Source: Deltaproteobacteria bacterium (GTDB lineage Bacteria > Desulfobacterota > Desulfobacteria > Desulfobacterales > Desulfatibacillaceae). Taken from it: DNA of 64,000 nt. This document shows positions 52,591-62,435 of the stretch, piece by piece (position 1 is the stretch's first letter; every line of letters begins with the position of its first letter). Both the position numbers and the translations under genes were made by a program. The notes beneath the pieces were generated by a model. The model was not told the origin of the DNA, did no database searches, and saw only the letters and a program-made list of their open reading frames with translations. The stretch covers positions 1 through 64,000 of the forward strand of contig JACRLG010000022.1 in assembly GCA_016235345.1 (NCBI GenBank). Reading direction: 5' to 3'.

Positions 52591-55500
52591 ACATCCGGCC
52601 CTTGATCCAGGAGCTATATATCCCCATTCCAGCTATGGCCGCCAGTATGGCCAGAGACAGGAGCCAGCAGGCCCCGGACGAATTTTTGGCCACCGTCTCC
52701 ACGAAGCAGGCCCCGCCCGATGCCACGCTCCCGGCCTCGCCTATGGCGTCCGGGCTTCCGGTGTTCGCGCCGCCGATGCCCGGAGGCGAGGGCGGGGTGC
52801 GGTTAAGGGTCGATGCAAAGGCCGTACCGACTCCCCTTGAAAGCAGCCTTGCCGCGCTTGCCAGGAAGGTGTCCTTTTCATTGGCCCCCACCAGCTCCCC
52901 GAAGGCCGGAACGGAAATCCTTATGATGACGTCCTGCTTCTGCGGGTTGAACACGAAGTAGCCGGTGTTGGCCTTCATGATATTGGTGACCACGTACCCG
53001 TTGTCGCCGTCCAGGGCGTTGGGCGGGTCATAGTCGTAGAGGGGCTCGCCCGAAAGTGGATCGGCTCCGTAGGCGTCGGTGGGAGCAACAAAGGTCTGGC
53101 CGTCCAGGGAACGCTCCACCGCGCTCCAGTTCATTTCCCTGGGGAAGGGGTTTCCGATCATGTTCCAGCCGGGTATGAGCCTTAAGTAGAACGGGTCGGG
53201 CGAAACGGCGAGGCCCGGCACCGATACGGTTTTCGTTGCGCGGCTTATGGCCCAGAAGGCCCGCCCGGCCTCAAGGGGGAAGCGCTCGCTGAAATCCGCT
53301 GCGTCGCCTTCCACGTAATACTCGTTGGGGTTGCCCCCGGCGAGAAGGGCGTTGTCCACGCCGAAGAGCCGCCACATGCGGTCGTCGTAGGTTCCAAGGT
53401 TGGCCGGGTCGGACAGAATCCCGGTCAGGTTTTCGGATGAAGCCGCGTGGGCCGGGAAGCACACCATGCGGTAGTCGGCCACCGTGCTTCCTGCGGCCAA
53501 GGTTTTTGTGAAGGTGCTTGGTTCCGCCACCGTGAAAAGCGAGAAATGCGGAGTGGAGAAGGTAAGGCGCTCGCTTCCGGGAGTGGAATCCCTGCCCGTT
53601 ATGGGCAGGCCCACCCAGCGGCTCTTTACGGAATCATAGGTAAGAGCCACCAGATTGTTCAGAACCGCTCCCCCGCCCACCAGCCCGGACACGGGAACGC
53701 CCACCAGCACGTTTTGGGCAAAGGCCATGCCCGAAGGCTCCACAAGGGCCTTTAAGGTGGAGTTCTCGAAAAGATAGGGCCAGCCGAGAAGCACCCTGGC
53801 CGCCGTAATGTCGAAGGGGGCCGGGGCCGCGCCCGCAGGCACGAAAAAGCTCCATCCCAGAAGGTCGCCCGACCCGATGTTGAAGCTGTTGTCCACCGCC
53901 GGGTTTTCCACCGGCATGGTGTAGACGGGCGAGGTGTTCAAGAGCACCACCTCAAAAGGCCCTGACACCAAGCTGAAAGCCTCAGGAGCCGCCGGGGTCG
54001 AATCCGTGATCCTTATGAGGGCCGGATCCACGCCGTCGCCGGTGGGTCCGACGGGCACCAAGGTGAAGGCCCCGTTGGTCTTTCCGTCAACAAGTCCCGT
54101 GAGGTTAGCCACTGTCCCGGCCCCGCTGGCCAGGGCCACGCTGTAGGGCGGGGTTCCACCCGTGATGTTGAAATCAATCGGCTGGGGAGTCGCGCCGTAC
54201 AGGAAGGCCGTGCCGCTCATGGGCGAAAGCGACAGGGCCGGGACCACGGTTATGGTGAAGGCCTGGCCTTCGGCGGTGGCGTTTCCGGCAACCACCTTGG
54301 GAACCAGGGAAGTGGATGTTCCGACAACGCCGCTGCCCGGCGTCCAGTTGACTATGGCCGGTGATGCGCCGAAAACCGGCTGGTTGAAGGTAAGTCCGTC
54401 GGGGACCGTTCCCAGGAGTGAAAAATCCAGCGGATCCACCGCCGTTTCCCAGGACGCGGTAAATTCCAGGCAGAAGGGCCGGCCCTCCATGGCGTAATAG
54501 AGGGGAGCCGCCACCTTGGGCACAGGAGCCGTGAGAGAGTCCCTGAGCTCATAGCAGCCTATGTCGAAACGCCCGCCCACCGGACGGTTCACTGCCCTTA
54601 TGTCGATGCCCACGTAGAGAGGCTCGTCGGCGATGGGGGCCGGATCAAGGGCGTCCTTGGCCGGAGAGGTGGGGCCGGGCCGGTAGTCGCCGTTGTCGCG
54701 GTCAACGAACATCGGGTCGAACGCGATGTCGCCCGTTCCCATGGCTATGCCGAAATATTCGCCGTCGTCGTTGCCCCACACGATGTTGCGCCCAAGGGCC
54801 GGGGAGCCGTTAAGCCTGTTGACGCCGTAACGCCCGTTGACGGCCAGTATGTTGTAATAGACCTTGGCGCTGGAGTTGGCCAGGTTCACGCCGTCGTAGT
54901 TGTTGTCCGTTATGGTGTTGAAGGAAATAACCGGCTGGGGAAAACCGGCGTCCCCGGTGTTCTGGTCGTAGGCGTAGACGCCGGAAACCCCGTTCCAAAA
55001 AATGAGGTTGTTTTCCAGCACGTTGGCTTCGTTGGCGGTGATGAGCACGCCGTCGCCGATGTTTTCCGTTATGCGGCAGCCGGAAATGACGTTGCCTGTG
55101 GTTCCCTGGGAGTGGGCGGAAAGCTCGACGCCCGCCACCCCGCCGTTTATTATGGTGAAGCCCTTCAGGATGAAGTTGTCCGTGCCGAAAAGGGTGACAA
55201 CGGCCAGGTTGGCGTTGCCCTCCAAAATCGTGGTTTCAGGGTTCTCGCCCACGAGCCTGATGCCGGAGTGCCTCTCGCCAAGCTCCAGGGTCTCATGATA
55301 GGTTCCCGGATGCACCAGGATGGTGTCGCCGCCCGTCGCGTCCAGAAGCGCCCCGGTTATGGTGGCGTATTGATTGGGCACCTCGAAGGTGGCGTTTTCC
55401 CTCACGGTGAAGTTTATGGTGTCGTCCCCGGCTATGGGGTTTGAAGCCCCGTCCATGCAGTAAATCCGCACAGAGTGGGCCGTGCCCACGGTCAGGGAGG

Positions 55501-58500
55501 GGGTGAAGGACACCGCGACGTTTTTGGGGTCTGTCGCGTCAATCGTCAGCGTTGCGCCCGGAACCGCCACGTTGTCCAGCCAGACCGCGATGGAGTCGGT
55601 CCTTATGTCGGAATCAGCGTCCGAAACCGTGAGCCGGACAAGGGGAAAGGTTCCCACGGCGCCGCTGCCGTCGGCAGGGTCGGAGGACGCCAGGAAGGGC
55701 GCGGTGGTGTCCTTCACGAAACGGCGGACTTCGGAAACCGCCCGTCCCCAGGGGTCCAGGGCGTCCAGGCCGCCCAGGGCCACCACCCGCCACCAACCGG
55801 CCATGCTTTCCCACGAAAGGCCTTCGGGAAGGGTAAGGCTGTAGCTTCCTCCCCTTCCGTCATCGGCCAGCGGGAAGGAGCCTATGAGGCGGCCTAAGTC
55901 GGACGAGGAGAAGACCTCAACTATATAGGCCGCCGCCCCCGGCACTCCGTTGAACGTGAGCTTGGGCGGCCAGCCCGTTATGCCGTCGTTTGCCGGGTCC
56001 AGAAGGGCCGGGACCTGGTCGAAGACCCTGACTCCCCTTTGGAAATAAGCCGCGTTGTTGGCCGAGTCGGTTATGGTGACGCCAAGGTTGTAGTCACCCG
56101 CCTCGATGGCTGCGGGGCTGTTTGCGGGGGTGCGGTAGGCGGCCAGAAAGTCGCCGGGGCCGAGATAGGCCGATTCGGTGGTGAGGTTAAAGGTAAAGGG
56201 GATTTCGGAAATATTGCCCGCCACCTCAAAGGTTTCGCCCGGCCATGCAAGATCGCGGTCCGTCGCCAGGGCGTCAAGGCCGATGAAGTAGCCGGAAGGC
56301 GTCTTGGTCAAATCCGGCCACGGCCCGCCGCCGGTGGTCAGCCGCTCGAACTGCGGCGTCTTGTTGGCGAAGCCCGCCGCCGTGGTGAACGAAAATTCCT
56401 CAGGCTGGGCTGCAGTGCCCGAAAGGTCCTTCACCTGGGGGGTGACGCTTATGGTGTAGGTTTCGCCTGGCTCAAGCCTTGCGAAGTTCATCTGCGGCTT
56501 CTTCACCAGCGAAAGGCCGTGGTCGGGCCTGCGATATTCGATGTCGAAAAAGCCCGTGACATCGACGCTGTCCGAATCCCTGATCTCGATGGAGCCCGGA
56601 ACCATGCTTGCCGGGTCAATGTCGCGGGAGGGATAAAGGATTATGGCCGGGTTCGCCGGGTCGACGTCCGTGGCCCCGCTTATGGGAACCATGAAGGCCG
56701 GAGCGCCTGCATACGGGGCTCCGGTCTGGAATTCCCAGGTAAAGATCGAGGCCGGCGCGTTTCCGGACATGTCCCTGATGCTTCCAAGGGTCACCCTGTA
56801 CCAGGAATTTCCGGCAAGGTCGGCTTCCGGCAGCACCGACACCCGGTGGCCGAAGCCCTCAGCCGCAAGAGGGATATTCTGGACGACAAGCCCCCCCGGC
56901 CCGTCCAAGAGCTCAAGTGTGACGTTTCCGGCAAGGCTCGAAGGCTTCATCGCCTCGCTGAACCAGGCCCCTATCCAGCGCCCGTCGCCCTTCCTGGCCC
57001 CGGTGACGGAAACCCCGGTGGCCCCGTTTCCCGGAAGGTGCGACACCACGAAGGGCTTCACGCTCTCCGCGCCCCTGGCCGTGGTGAAGGTCCACGCACG
57101 GTCGGCTGTCTCGCCCGCAGGCTCGTAACCGGCGGCATCCCGCCCGAACCAAGAGGCCCTGTAGGCCGTTCCGGGTTTGAATGCCACGTTGGGCGTGAAT
57201 GTGAAGGTGTCGTCCGAAAGGACGTAGGAGCCCCACTCTATGGTTCCGCCTATGATGCCGCGCAGGGAGTCGTGCACCACGTTGCCCCACTGGTCTAAGA
57301 GGAGCAGGCCGACTGAGGCGGTATTCATGGACTTATTGAAGGTGATGGAGACGTTGCTTCCCACCGGCGCGTTTTCCATGCCGGCCATGGGGACCGTATC
57401 TATGGCCTGTGGCCGGGCCGCAGCCGGATCGCTCACGAAAATGGTCTGGACAAGCTCGTGAACCGTCTGGCTGTTTACCTCAGACGTTGCCCAGTCGATC
57501 CCGTTTTCGGGCGTTATGGCCATAACGCCGATGCCGGTGGGATCGGTGAGCGTTATCGTGTTGCCCGAAACATCGGCCTGGACCGCATCTCCGGGGCGAA
57601 GAGCGCGCACCCTGGTTTCGGGAACGTACTCCACCGCGCCGTTGGCGTTCTGGGGGCTTATGTCCAAAAGTTTCCTGTAGACATAAACCTGGCCCGGCAC
57701 GGGGTTGTCCACGATTCTTCTGAAAAAGCCCGCGACGGCGTTGTATTGCTCGGAATCCACGGGAACCCCGCCTTCCATCAATCCGCCCTGGGCGTTGAAG
57801 TCCGCCACGGCTATGGGCGTATCCCTGTCGAAGATATCGATGTTGAGGCGGCTTATGCCGGTGTCGTTCACCGCGACCTCGACCGTCACCCAGCGCTGGT
57901 AGGGAGCCGCCTGGGCAGGCCCGTCAAAGGTGCGGGTCACGGCAAAGGGCATGGCGGTGGCCACGGCGTTGGAACTTACGGCCAGCACGCCCATTTCGTC
58001 ACCGTCTGCGGCAAGGCTCGGCAGGTCCGTCCACTTGTAGCGGCTGGTGGGGGAGTTGGGCATTTCGACGTAACCGGGCGGCAGGGCGTCGTTCTGGGGC
58101 CCGCCGTACATGGGCATGTAAAGGTGCTGGGCGAAAACGTTCTCCACCGGACGCCCGGCCATCCAGTCAACGTCCGGAAGCTGAATCTGGTCCTGGCCGC
58201 CCGTTGGCCTTCCCAACCACACCTCGCCGCGCGGCTGTACGGGCAGGTTCGGGTTATCGGCCCCGTCAAAATGGTCGCGGGTTGTTTCGACGTGGAAATT
58301 CTTTCTTACCGTGAGGTTCATCACGTCGTAATAGGGAAGGTCCAGGGAAGGAATTTCCGTGATCCCCCCTGACACGGCCAGGAAGGCTTTTTGAGCCTGC
58401 CCGCCGCCCGGACGCCTTGCCGTCACCGTATAGGAAACGCCTTGCGCCGAGGCGGCAAGGCCGTGGAGGGTGTAATTGCCGGACGTGTCCGTGACGGCGT

Positions 58501-60736
58501 AACCGGCCAGCGCGCCGCTCGAATCCGTGACAAAGACGGTGGCTCCCAATATGGGGTTGCCATTGTCGTCATAAACGGTTCCCGTGGCCTGGGTCACATC
58601 CGCGCCTGGCAGGTCAAGCGCCACCGGTGTCTCGCTTCCGCCTTCCACCACGATCCCCAGGGCCTTGTCGAGGACCGTGATCTGATCCGGCCTGTCGGGA
58701 GTCTGGACGTTCCAGACAAGGTAGATGTCGTAGGTTGCCGGGCACAGGGGGGCCAGCATGGCCGCGCCCGGCTGGCTGTTTATCTCCCCTTCCCTGGCGG
58801 TTTTCAGCCGGGCAATGTCCTCGGCTTCCACCGGGGTCGTGAGAAGGCCCTGGGCAATGGCCAGAACGTAGAGCCCGCCCTCTGGGGGCGTGACCCAGGC
58901 CGGGTTGGCAGGCACGGTCACGGCTACGCTTCCCGAAACCTCCCCGAAATGGACCGTGAGGTCGGGGGCGTTTACCAACAGGTTTTCTGCCAGATCCATG
59001 GCGGTTACAGTAACCGCTATTGTGCAGGAGCCGAAGCCGCTCCAGTTGTCGTCAGCCTCTGCCGAGATGAAGTGAGTGCCAAGGGGCAGCACCAGCCGGT
59101 ACATGCCGTCGCAGGCCCTGGACCAGGCGGAAAAATCGAGTCCGTCCGCGCCCACTTCCAGGCACGAAAGGTTTCCTCCGAATTCATCCTTCACAAGCCC
59201 GGCGACGACGGCCCCCCTAAGAAGGGTGATCGACCCCATGTTGAGGTTCTGGCCCGGCCCGAGGCTCACAAGGCGTTCGGCAGAGGCGCACAAAAGGGTG
59301 TCCTCGCCGGGTATCACCGTTATGTCGCCAAGTCCGGGCGGCAGGCAGGGCAGGAAGAAGCTGCCATCCGTTCCGGTTTCCACAGCCCGGTCAATGTCCA
59401 GCCCCTTGGTATGATACGAAACCGCAGCGCCCGCCACCGGCTGGCCGTCCGGCGAAAGCACCACTCCCGATACCGTGGCTCCGGGGGCAAGGGCGAAATC
59501 GAAGCCCGCGACATCTCCCACAAGGTCCACGGGCCTTGAATCCATCCCAAAGGGCCCGGCAAAAAGATAGACCTTTACGGTTCCCTTCCCCGGCGGCAGG
59601 TTGGTGAGGGTGTAATCGCCGTTGGCATCGCTTATGGCGGTCATCCTCTGGCCCGCGTCATTGTCGTAAACAACGGTGATGGCCGGGATGCCCAGGCCTT
59701 CGGCGGAGATCCTTCCCCTTACGGCGTGTCCGTTGTCGGCGTAAATGAAATCAACCAGGGACCCGCCCGAAGCCTCGGAAACGGCGTAAAGGCAGACGGG
59801 CGCGGGGGTTACGAGGTCTTCGTTCACCACAACACCGGCGGTAACGCTGTAGCAGCCGGGAGCCACGTACAAGGTGTAGTCGCCCGCGATATCGCTTGCG
59901 GCCCACATCCAGAAGCCGGTTTCCTGGCGCGGGCTGGCGGTGACCCACCCGAAGGAAACAGGGCTCTGGTCGGCCCTGGTGAGCTTTCCGCGAATGACCG
60001 ACGTAAGGCCCGCCGCTTCCCTGATTTCCTCACGGGACAGGGCCGACGAATAAATCCTCACCTCATCGATGGAGCCCAGAAAATGCCCGGAGCCGACGCC
60101 TATGGTGATGGGGGCCGAGCCGAGAAAGGGCTGGCGGATATAGGGGGTGGGGTTGAACAGGATTTCGCCGTTTATGTAGATGGACAGATAGATGCCGTTC
60201 CACACCGCAGTGATCTGGGTCCACTTGCCGGGGGAAAGCGCGTAATCGTGCACCGCCTCGCCGTCGAACTGGCTTCCGTCCCAGGTTCCGTCCGGGGAAA
60301 GCCGGAACCTCACCGATGAGCCGTCCTGGATGAGGGCCCAGGAAAACTGGCCCGCGCCCTGGCTGCGGGAGGCTATCACCCGCATCTCGCCGGGGGTGAC
60401 GTCATCAGGATTGACCCAGGCGCACACCGAAAACGGCCCTTCCGTGTTCATTCCTGCCTGAAAGGGCACAGTCACGGAGGAATTGGAATCGAAATAGAGG
60501 GCCTGATCGGGCCTGCCGAGGAAATCCCTTGTCCAGGCCGCGCCAGATATGGTCCCGTTAAAGCCGTTGGGCGAAGAATCATAGGCCGTGGCTCCGCTGC
60601 CCTCGCTGAAGGCCCAATGGCCCGATAGGGCGTCGAGGCCCTGGGAGGCAAGGCTCTCGGACGGAAAAAACACCGGGAAAACAGCCATCGCCACCAGGAT
60701 GATCGTGACTGCGGTGACCGGAATGGATCGATTCAT
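52589..60736 (-). CDS. Giant secreted multidomain surface protein (LamG, carboxypeptidase-regulatory-like, Ig-like and beta-helix domains)
   Basis: 2715 residues from the ATG at 60736 (GGGAGG upstream). Signal peptide: about residues 1-30. A LamG/concanavalin-like domain spans about 33-245 (GHWAFSEGSGATAYDSS; IDEVRIYSSALSREEI). Carboxypeptidase-regulatory-like modules follow to about 790. Big_5/SbsA-type Ig-like modules lie near 1105-1455, with another Ig-like stretch near 1672-1769. A parallel beta-helix follows near 1782-1975 (TTGNVISGCRITENIGDGVLITANEANVLENN style rungs). The end has a Gly/Ser/Pro linker, a Cys-containing motif (GGACFVETV), one membrane helix and a basic tail. Probably cell-surface anchored; role possibly adhesion or polysaccharide binding. 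Confidence 0.88.
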   Translation of the reverse strand: MNRSIPVTAVTIILVAMAVFPVFFPSESLASQGLDALSGHWAFSEGSGATAYDSSPNGFNGTISGAAWTRDFLGRPDQALYFDSNSSVTVPFQAGMNTEGPFSVCAWVNPDDVTPGEMRVIASRSQGAGQFSWALIQDGSSVRFRLSPDGTWDGSQFDGEAVHDYALSPGKWTQITAVWNGIYLSIYINGEILFNPTPYIRQPFLGSAPITIGVGSGHFLGSIDEVRIYSSALSREEIREAAGLTSVIRGKLTRADQSPVSFGWVTASPRQETGFWMWAASDIAGDYTLYVAPGCYSVTAGVVVNEDLVTPAPVCLYAVSEASGGSLVDFIYADNGHAVRGRISAEGLGIPAITVVYDNDAGQRMTAISDANGDYTLTNLPPGKGTVKVYLFAGPFGMDSRPVDLVGDVAGFDFALAPGATVSGVVLSPDGQPVAGAAVSYHTKGLDIDRAVETGTDGSFFLPCLPPGLGDITVIPGEDTLLCASAERLVSLGPGQNLNMGSITLLRGAVVAGLVKDEFGGNLSCLEVGADGLDFSAWSRACDGMYRLVLPLGTHFISAEADDNWSGFGSCTIAVTVTAMDLAENLLVNAPDLTVHFGEVSGSVAVTVPANPAWVTPPEGGLYVLAIAQGLLTTPVEAEDIARLKTAREGEINSQPGAAMLAPLCPATYDIYLVWNVQTPDRPDQITVLDKALGIVVEGGSETPVALDLPGADVTQATGTVYDDNGNPILGATVFVTDSSGALAGYAVTDTSGNYTLHGLAASAQGVSYTVTARRPGGGQAQKAFLAVSGGITEIPSLDLPYYDVMNLTVRKNFHVETTRDHFDGADNPNLPVQPRGEVWLGRPTGGQDQIQLPDVDWMAGRPVENVFAQHLYMPMYGGPQNDALPPGYVEMPNSPTSRYKWTDLPSLAADGDEMGVLAVSSNAVATAMPFAVTRTFDGPAQAAPYQRWVTVEVAVNDTGISRLNIDIFDRDTPIAVADFNAQGGLMEGGVPVDSEQYNAVAGFFRRIVDNPVPGQVYVYRKLLDISPQNANGAVEYVPETRVRALRPGDAVQADVSGNTITLTDPTGIGVMAITPENGIDWATSEVNSQTVHELVQTIFVSDPAAARPQAIDTVPMAGMENAPVGSNVSITFNKSMNTASVGLLLLDQWGNVVHDSLRGIIGGTIEWGSYVLSDDTFTFTPNVAFKPGTAYRASWFGRDAAGYEPAGETADRAWTFTTARGAESVKPFVVSHLPGNGATGVSVTGARKGDGRWIGAWFSEAMKPSSLAGNVTLELLDGPGGLVVQNIPLAAEGFGHRVSVLPEADLAGNSWYRVTLGSIRDMSGNAPASIFTWEFQTGAPYAGAPAFMVPISGATDVDPANPAIILYPSRDIDPASMVPGSIEIRDSDSVDVTGFFDIEYRRPDHGLSLVKKPQMNFARLEPGETYTISVTPQVKDLSGTAAQPEEFSFTTAAGFANKTPQFERLTTGGGPWPDLTKTPSGYFIGLDALATDRDLAWPGETFEVAGNISEIPFTFNLTTESAYLGPGDFLAAYRTPANSPAAIEAGDYNLGVTITDSANNAAYFQRGVRVFDQVPALLDPANDGITGWPPKLTFNGVPGAAAYIVEVFSSSDLGRLIGSFPLADDGRGGSYSLTLPEGLSWESMAGWWRVVALGGLDALDPWGRAVSEVRRFVKDTTAPFLASSDPADGSGAVGTFPLVRLTVSDADSDIRTDSIAVWLDNVAVPGATLTIDATDPKNVAVSFTPSLTVGTAHSVRIYCMDGASNPIAGDDTINFTVRENATFEVPNQYATITGALLDATGGDTILVHPGTYHETLELGERHSGIRLVGENPETTILEGNANLAVVTLFGTDNFILKGFTIINGGVAGVELSAHSQGTTGNVISGCRITENIGDGVLITANEANVLENNLIFWNGVSGVYAYDQNTGDAGFPQPVISFNTITDNNYDGVNLANSSAKVYYNILAVNGRYGVNRLNGSPALGRNIVWGNDDGEYFGIAMGTGDIAFDPMFVDRDNGDYRPGPTSPAKDALDPAPIADEPLYVGIDIRAVNRPVGGRFDIGCYELRDSLTAPVPKVAAPLYYAMEGRPFCLEFTASWETAVDPLDFSLLGTVPDGLTFNQPVFGASPAIVNWTPGSGVVGTSTSLVPKVVAGNATAEGQAFTITVVPALSLSPMSGTAFLYGATPQPIDFNITGGTPPYSVALASGAGTVANLTGLVDGKTNGAFTLVPVGPTGDGVDPALIRITDSTPAAPEAFSLVSGPFEVVLLNTSPVYTMPVENPAVDNSFNIGSGDLLGWSFFVPAGAAPAPFDITAARVLLGWPYLFENSTLKALVEPSGMAFAQNVLVGVPVSGLVGGGAVLNNLVALTYDSVKSRWVGLPITGRDSTPGSERLTFSTPHFSLFTVAEPSTFTKTLAAGSTVADYRMVCFPAHAASSENLTGILSDPANLGTYDDRMWRLFGVDNALLAGGNPNEYYVEGDAADFSERFPLEAGRAFWAISRATKTVSVPGLAVSPDPFYLRLIPGWNMIGNPFPREMNWSAVERSLDGQTFVAPTDAYGADPLSGEPLYDYDPPNALDGDNGYVVTNIMKANTGYFVFNPQKQDVIIRISVPAFGELVGANEKDTFLASAARLLSRGVGTAFASTLNRTPPSPPGIGGANTGSPDAIGEAGSVASGGACFVETVAKNSSGACWLLSLAILAAIAGMGIYSSWIKGRM

Positions 60737-60848
60737 GGGGGACCTCCCTTGTGAAGCGCGGTGCGGTCTTTTTTTTCGATTTATATGAGCGCCCGAAGCA
60801 TTCCGCGCCTGTCTGGCGCAAGAAATAATCCGGGCCACTATAATGAAA

Positions 60849-60883
60849 GGGTTCCGGGCGCCGAAACGGCGCTTGCGGAACCC
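60849..60883 (-). terminator. Hairpin after the FecR-domain gene
   Basis: GGGTTCCG...GGCGCC, GAAA loop, CGGCGC...CGGAACCC. It lies 30 bp past the stop of the FecR-domain gene, before the giant protein gene. Confidence 0.6.
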
Positions 60884-60913
60884 TCCGGCTGATTCAGTTA
60901 TGTCGCTCGATCC

Positions 60914-62119
60914 TTACCCCGGCAACCCCGGCAGCCCCGGCGGCCCCGGCAAAGGCGGGAACGTCGTGGTGCTGGTTGTCGTGGTGCTGGTGCTGGTGGT
61001 TGTCGTTGTGGTTGTCGTCGTCGTCGTTGTGGTGGTGGTCGTGGTGGTGGTGGTAGTCGTCGTCGTCGTGGTCGGCTCCGTCGTTGATGTCGGGGCCGTG
61101 GTGCTTGTGGGCGCCGTTGTGGACGTCGGCTCCGTGGTGGTGGTCGGCTCCGTTGTGGACGTCGGCTCCGTGGTGGTGGTCGGCTCCGTGGTCGTTGTGG
61201 TGGTGGTCGTTGTGGTTGTGGTGCTTGTCGGCTCCGTGGTCGTCGTCGGCTCGGTTGTGGTGGTCGGCTCCGTGGTCGTCGTCGGCTCGGTTGTGGTGGT
61301 CGTGGTGGTTGTCGTCGTCGTTGTGGTGGTGGTTGTCGTGGAACTCGTTGTGGACGACGTCGTGGTGGTTGTCGTGCTGGTGGAGGACGTGGTGGTGGTT
61401 GCCTCGGTGGTGGTGGCCTCGGTGGTGGAAGCCTCGGTTGTTGAAGCCTCGGTGGTTGACCCCTCCGTTGTGGTGGCTTCCACCGTGAAGCCCTGGGCGC
61501 GGAACTCCTCCAGTTCCTCCTCGGTCATGAGCACCGGGACGGTGGGAGCCTCGCCGGCCAGTATCTGGGTTTTCAGGCCTGGATTCAAGACCACGTACTG
61601 ATCGGGGTTATAAACGTTCGACACCTGGACCTGGGAATCGAAACAGGACACCACGGTTACGGTGTTGTTGACGACCCAGACCATGAACACGGTTCCGCGC
61701 ACGCCGCAGATGGCCGTGGGGGTCTTGATGTCGAAACTTCTTTCCCGATAGCCCACAAGGCGGTTGGCGAAGATCCGCACCTTGCCGGAAAGCATCGAGA
61801 AATAGGCCGTGCGCTCCTTCTTGTCGGGGTCGAAGGAGTATTTGGAAAGGTCCAGGTGGCTCCGCTCCTCCACCGTGACCACGCTGTTGTCGGCAAGGGT
61901 GATCCTTAGGCGCGCCCTTCTGCCGGTCTTCACCACGTCCTTGGGGAAAAGCTCCATCCCCTGGGAGGCCGGGAGTTTCCGCCCGTCCCGCTCGATGATG
62001 GCGCTTCCTTCGATCCTGCTTATTTTCCCAAGGGTTTTCTCTGCCGCTGCGGCATTTTCCGCCAAAAACGCGAAAACCAGCGCGAACAGCAACACGACCC
62101 CGATTCTTGCGGTCTTCAT
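60914..62119 (-). CDS. FecR-domain protein with Thr-rich repeat tail and collagen-like end
   Basis: 401 residues from the ATG at 62119 (GGAGAGG upstream). A signal peptide (about residues 1-25) is followed by a FecR domain (about 30-190; LGKISRIEGSAIIERDGRKLPASQGMELFPKDVVKTG, then TPTAICGVRGTVF). From about residue 215 to 385 the chain is nearly all Thr with Glu-Pro and Ser interruptions (TTTTEPTTTTEP). It ends FPPLPGPPGLPGLPG. The Thr tract would be an extended, heavily modifiable stalk. It lies between the barrel gene and the giant protein gene. Confidence 0.85.
   Translation of the reverse strand: MKTARIGVVLLFALVFAFLAENAAAAEKTLGKISRIEGSAIIERDGRKLPASQGMELFPKDVVKTGRRARLRITLADNSVVTVEERSHLDLSKYSFDPDKKERTAYFSMLSGKVRIFANRLVGYRERSFDIKTPTAICGVRGTVFMVWVVNNTVTVVSCFDSQVQVSNVYNPDQYVVLNPGLKTQILAGEAPTVPVLMTEEELEEFRAQGFTVEATTTEGSTTEASTTEASTTEATTTEATTTTSSTSTTTTTTSSTTSSTTTTTTTTTTTTTTTTTEPTTTTEPTTTTEPTTTTEPTSTTTTTTTTTTTTEPTTTTEPTSTTEPTTTTEPTSTTAPTSTTAPTSTTEPTTTTTTTTTTTTTTTTTTTTTTTTTTSTSTTTTSTTTFPPLPGPPGLPGLPG
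60960..61490. repeat. Triplet tandem-repeat tract coding the Thr-rich tail
   Basis: About 530 bp of GTG/GTC/GTT triplets (ACN on the coding strand), with interspersed 18-21-bp units that encode EPTTTT. Such tracts can change length by slippage and may vary between strains. Confidence 0.9.
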
Positions 62120-62219
62120 GGCCCTCTCCTCTGGGGCGTCCCAAAAAAGCCGTTTTCCGCCAGGCCCCTTACGTGCGCTGGTCCAGACAAAATTTCCGAT
62201 AATGCATCCTAACACGCAT

Positions 62220-62391
62220 TAGGGGCTGTTTCCAAAAAAACTTTTGCATTCGGTAGCGCCTTCATCCCCGCCGACTGTGTTGCGCTCCTTGCGGAATACG
62301 TTAAGTATGCCGCAAGGAGACGCGCCTTGTCGGCGGGGCGAATTCGCAACCTCGGTGCCACAAATTTTTTTCGGAAACAACCCCTGAGCCT
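62220..62391. repeat. Nested palindromic element (second repeat type)
   Basis: Outer arms AGGGGCTGTTTCC (62220-62232) and GGAAACAACCCCT; middle arms CCCCGCCGAC and GTCGGCGGGG; inner stem CTCCTTGCGG and CCGCAAGGAG around AATACGTTAAGTATG. It lies between the barrel gene and the FecR-domain gene. A single half of the outer arm (AGGGGCTGTTTC) also occurs at about 24958-24969. The rest of 62120-62435 has no gene. Confidence 0.75.
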
Positions 62392-62435
62392 TTCATGTGG
62401 GAAAGGCCACAGCGCGTGTGCGAGATGTGTCACAC

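Noticed and set aside
52589-52760. PEP-CTERM sorting signal on the giant protein
   Set aside because: The tail has a Cys motif and a membrane helix but no Pro-Glu-Pro, and no exosortase gene is in the window.
60960-61490. Possible CRISPR array
   Set aside because: Units are triplets coding Thr without unique spacers, and no cas gene is present. No CRISPR array was seen anywhere in the window.
60843-61601. Val-rich and Trp-rich plus-strand frames opposite the FecR-domain gene
   Set aside because: They are read-outs of the triplet repeat in other frames. The minus-strand frame has a signal peptide and a FecR domain.
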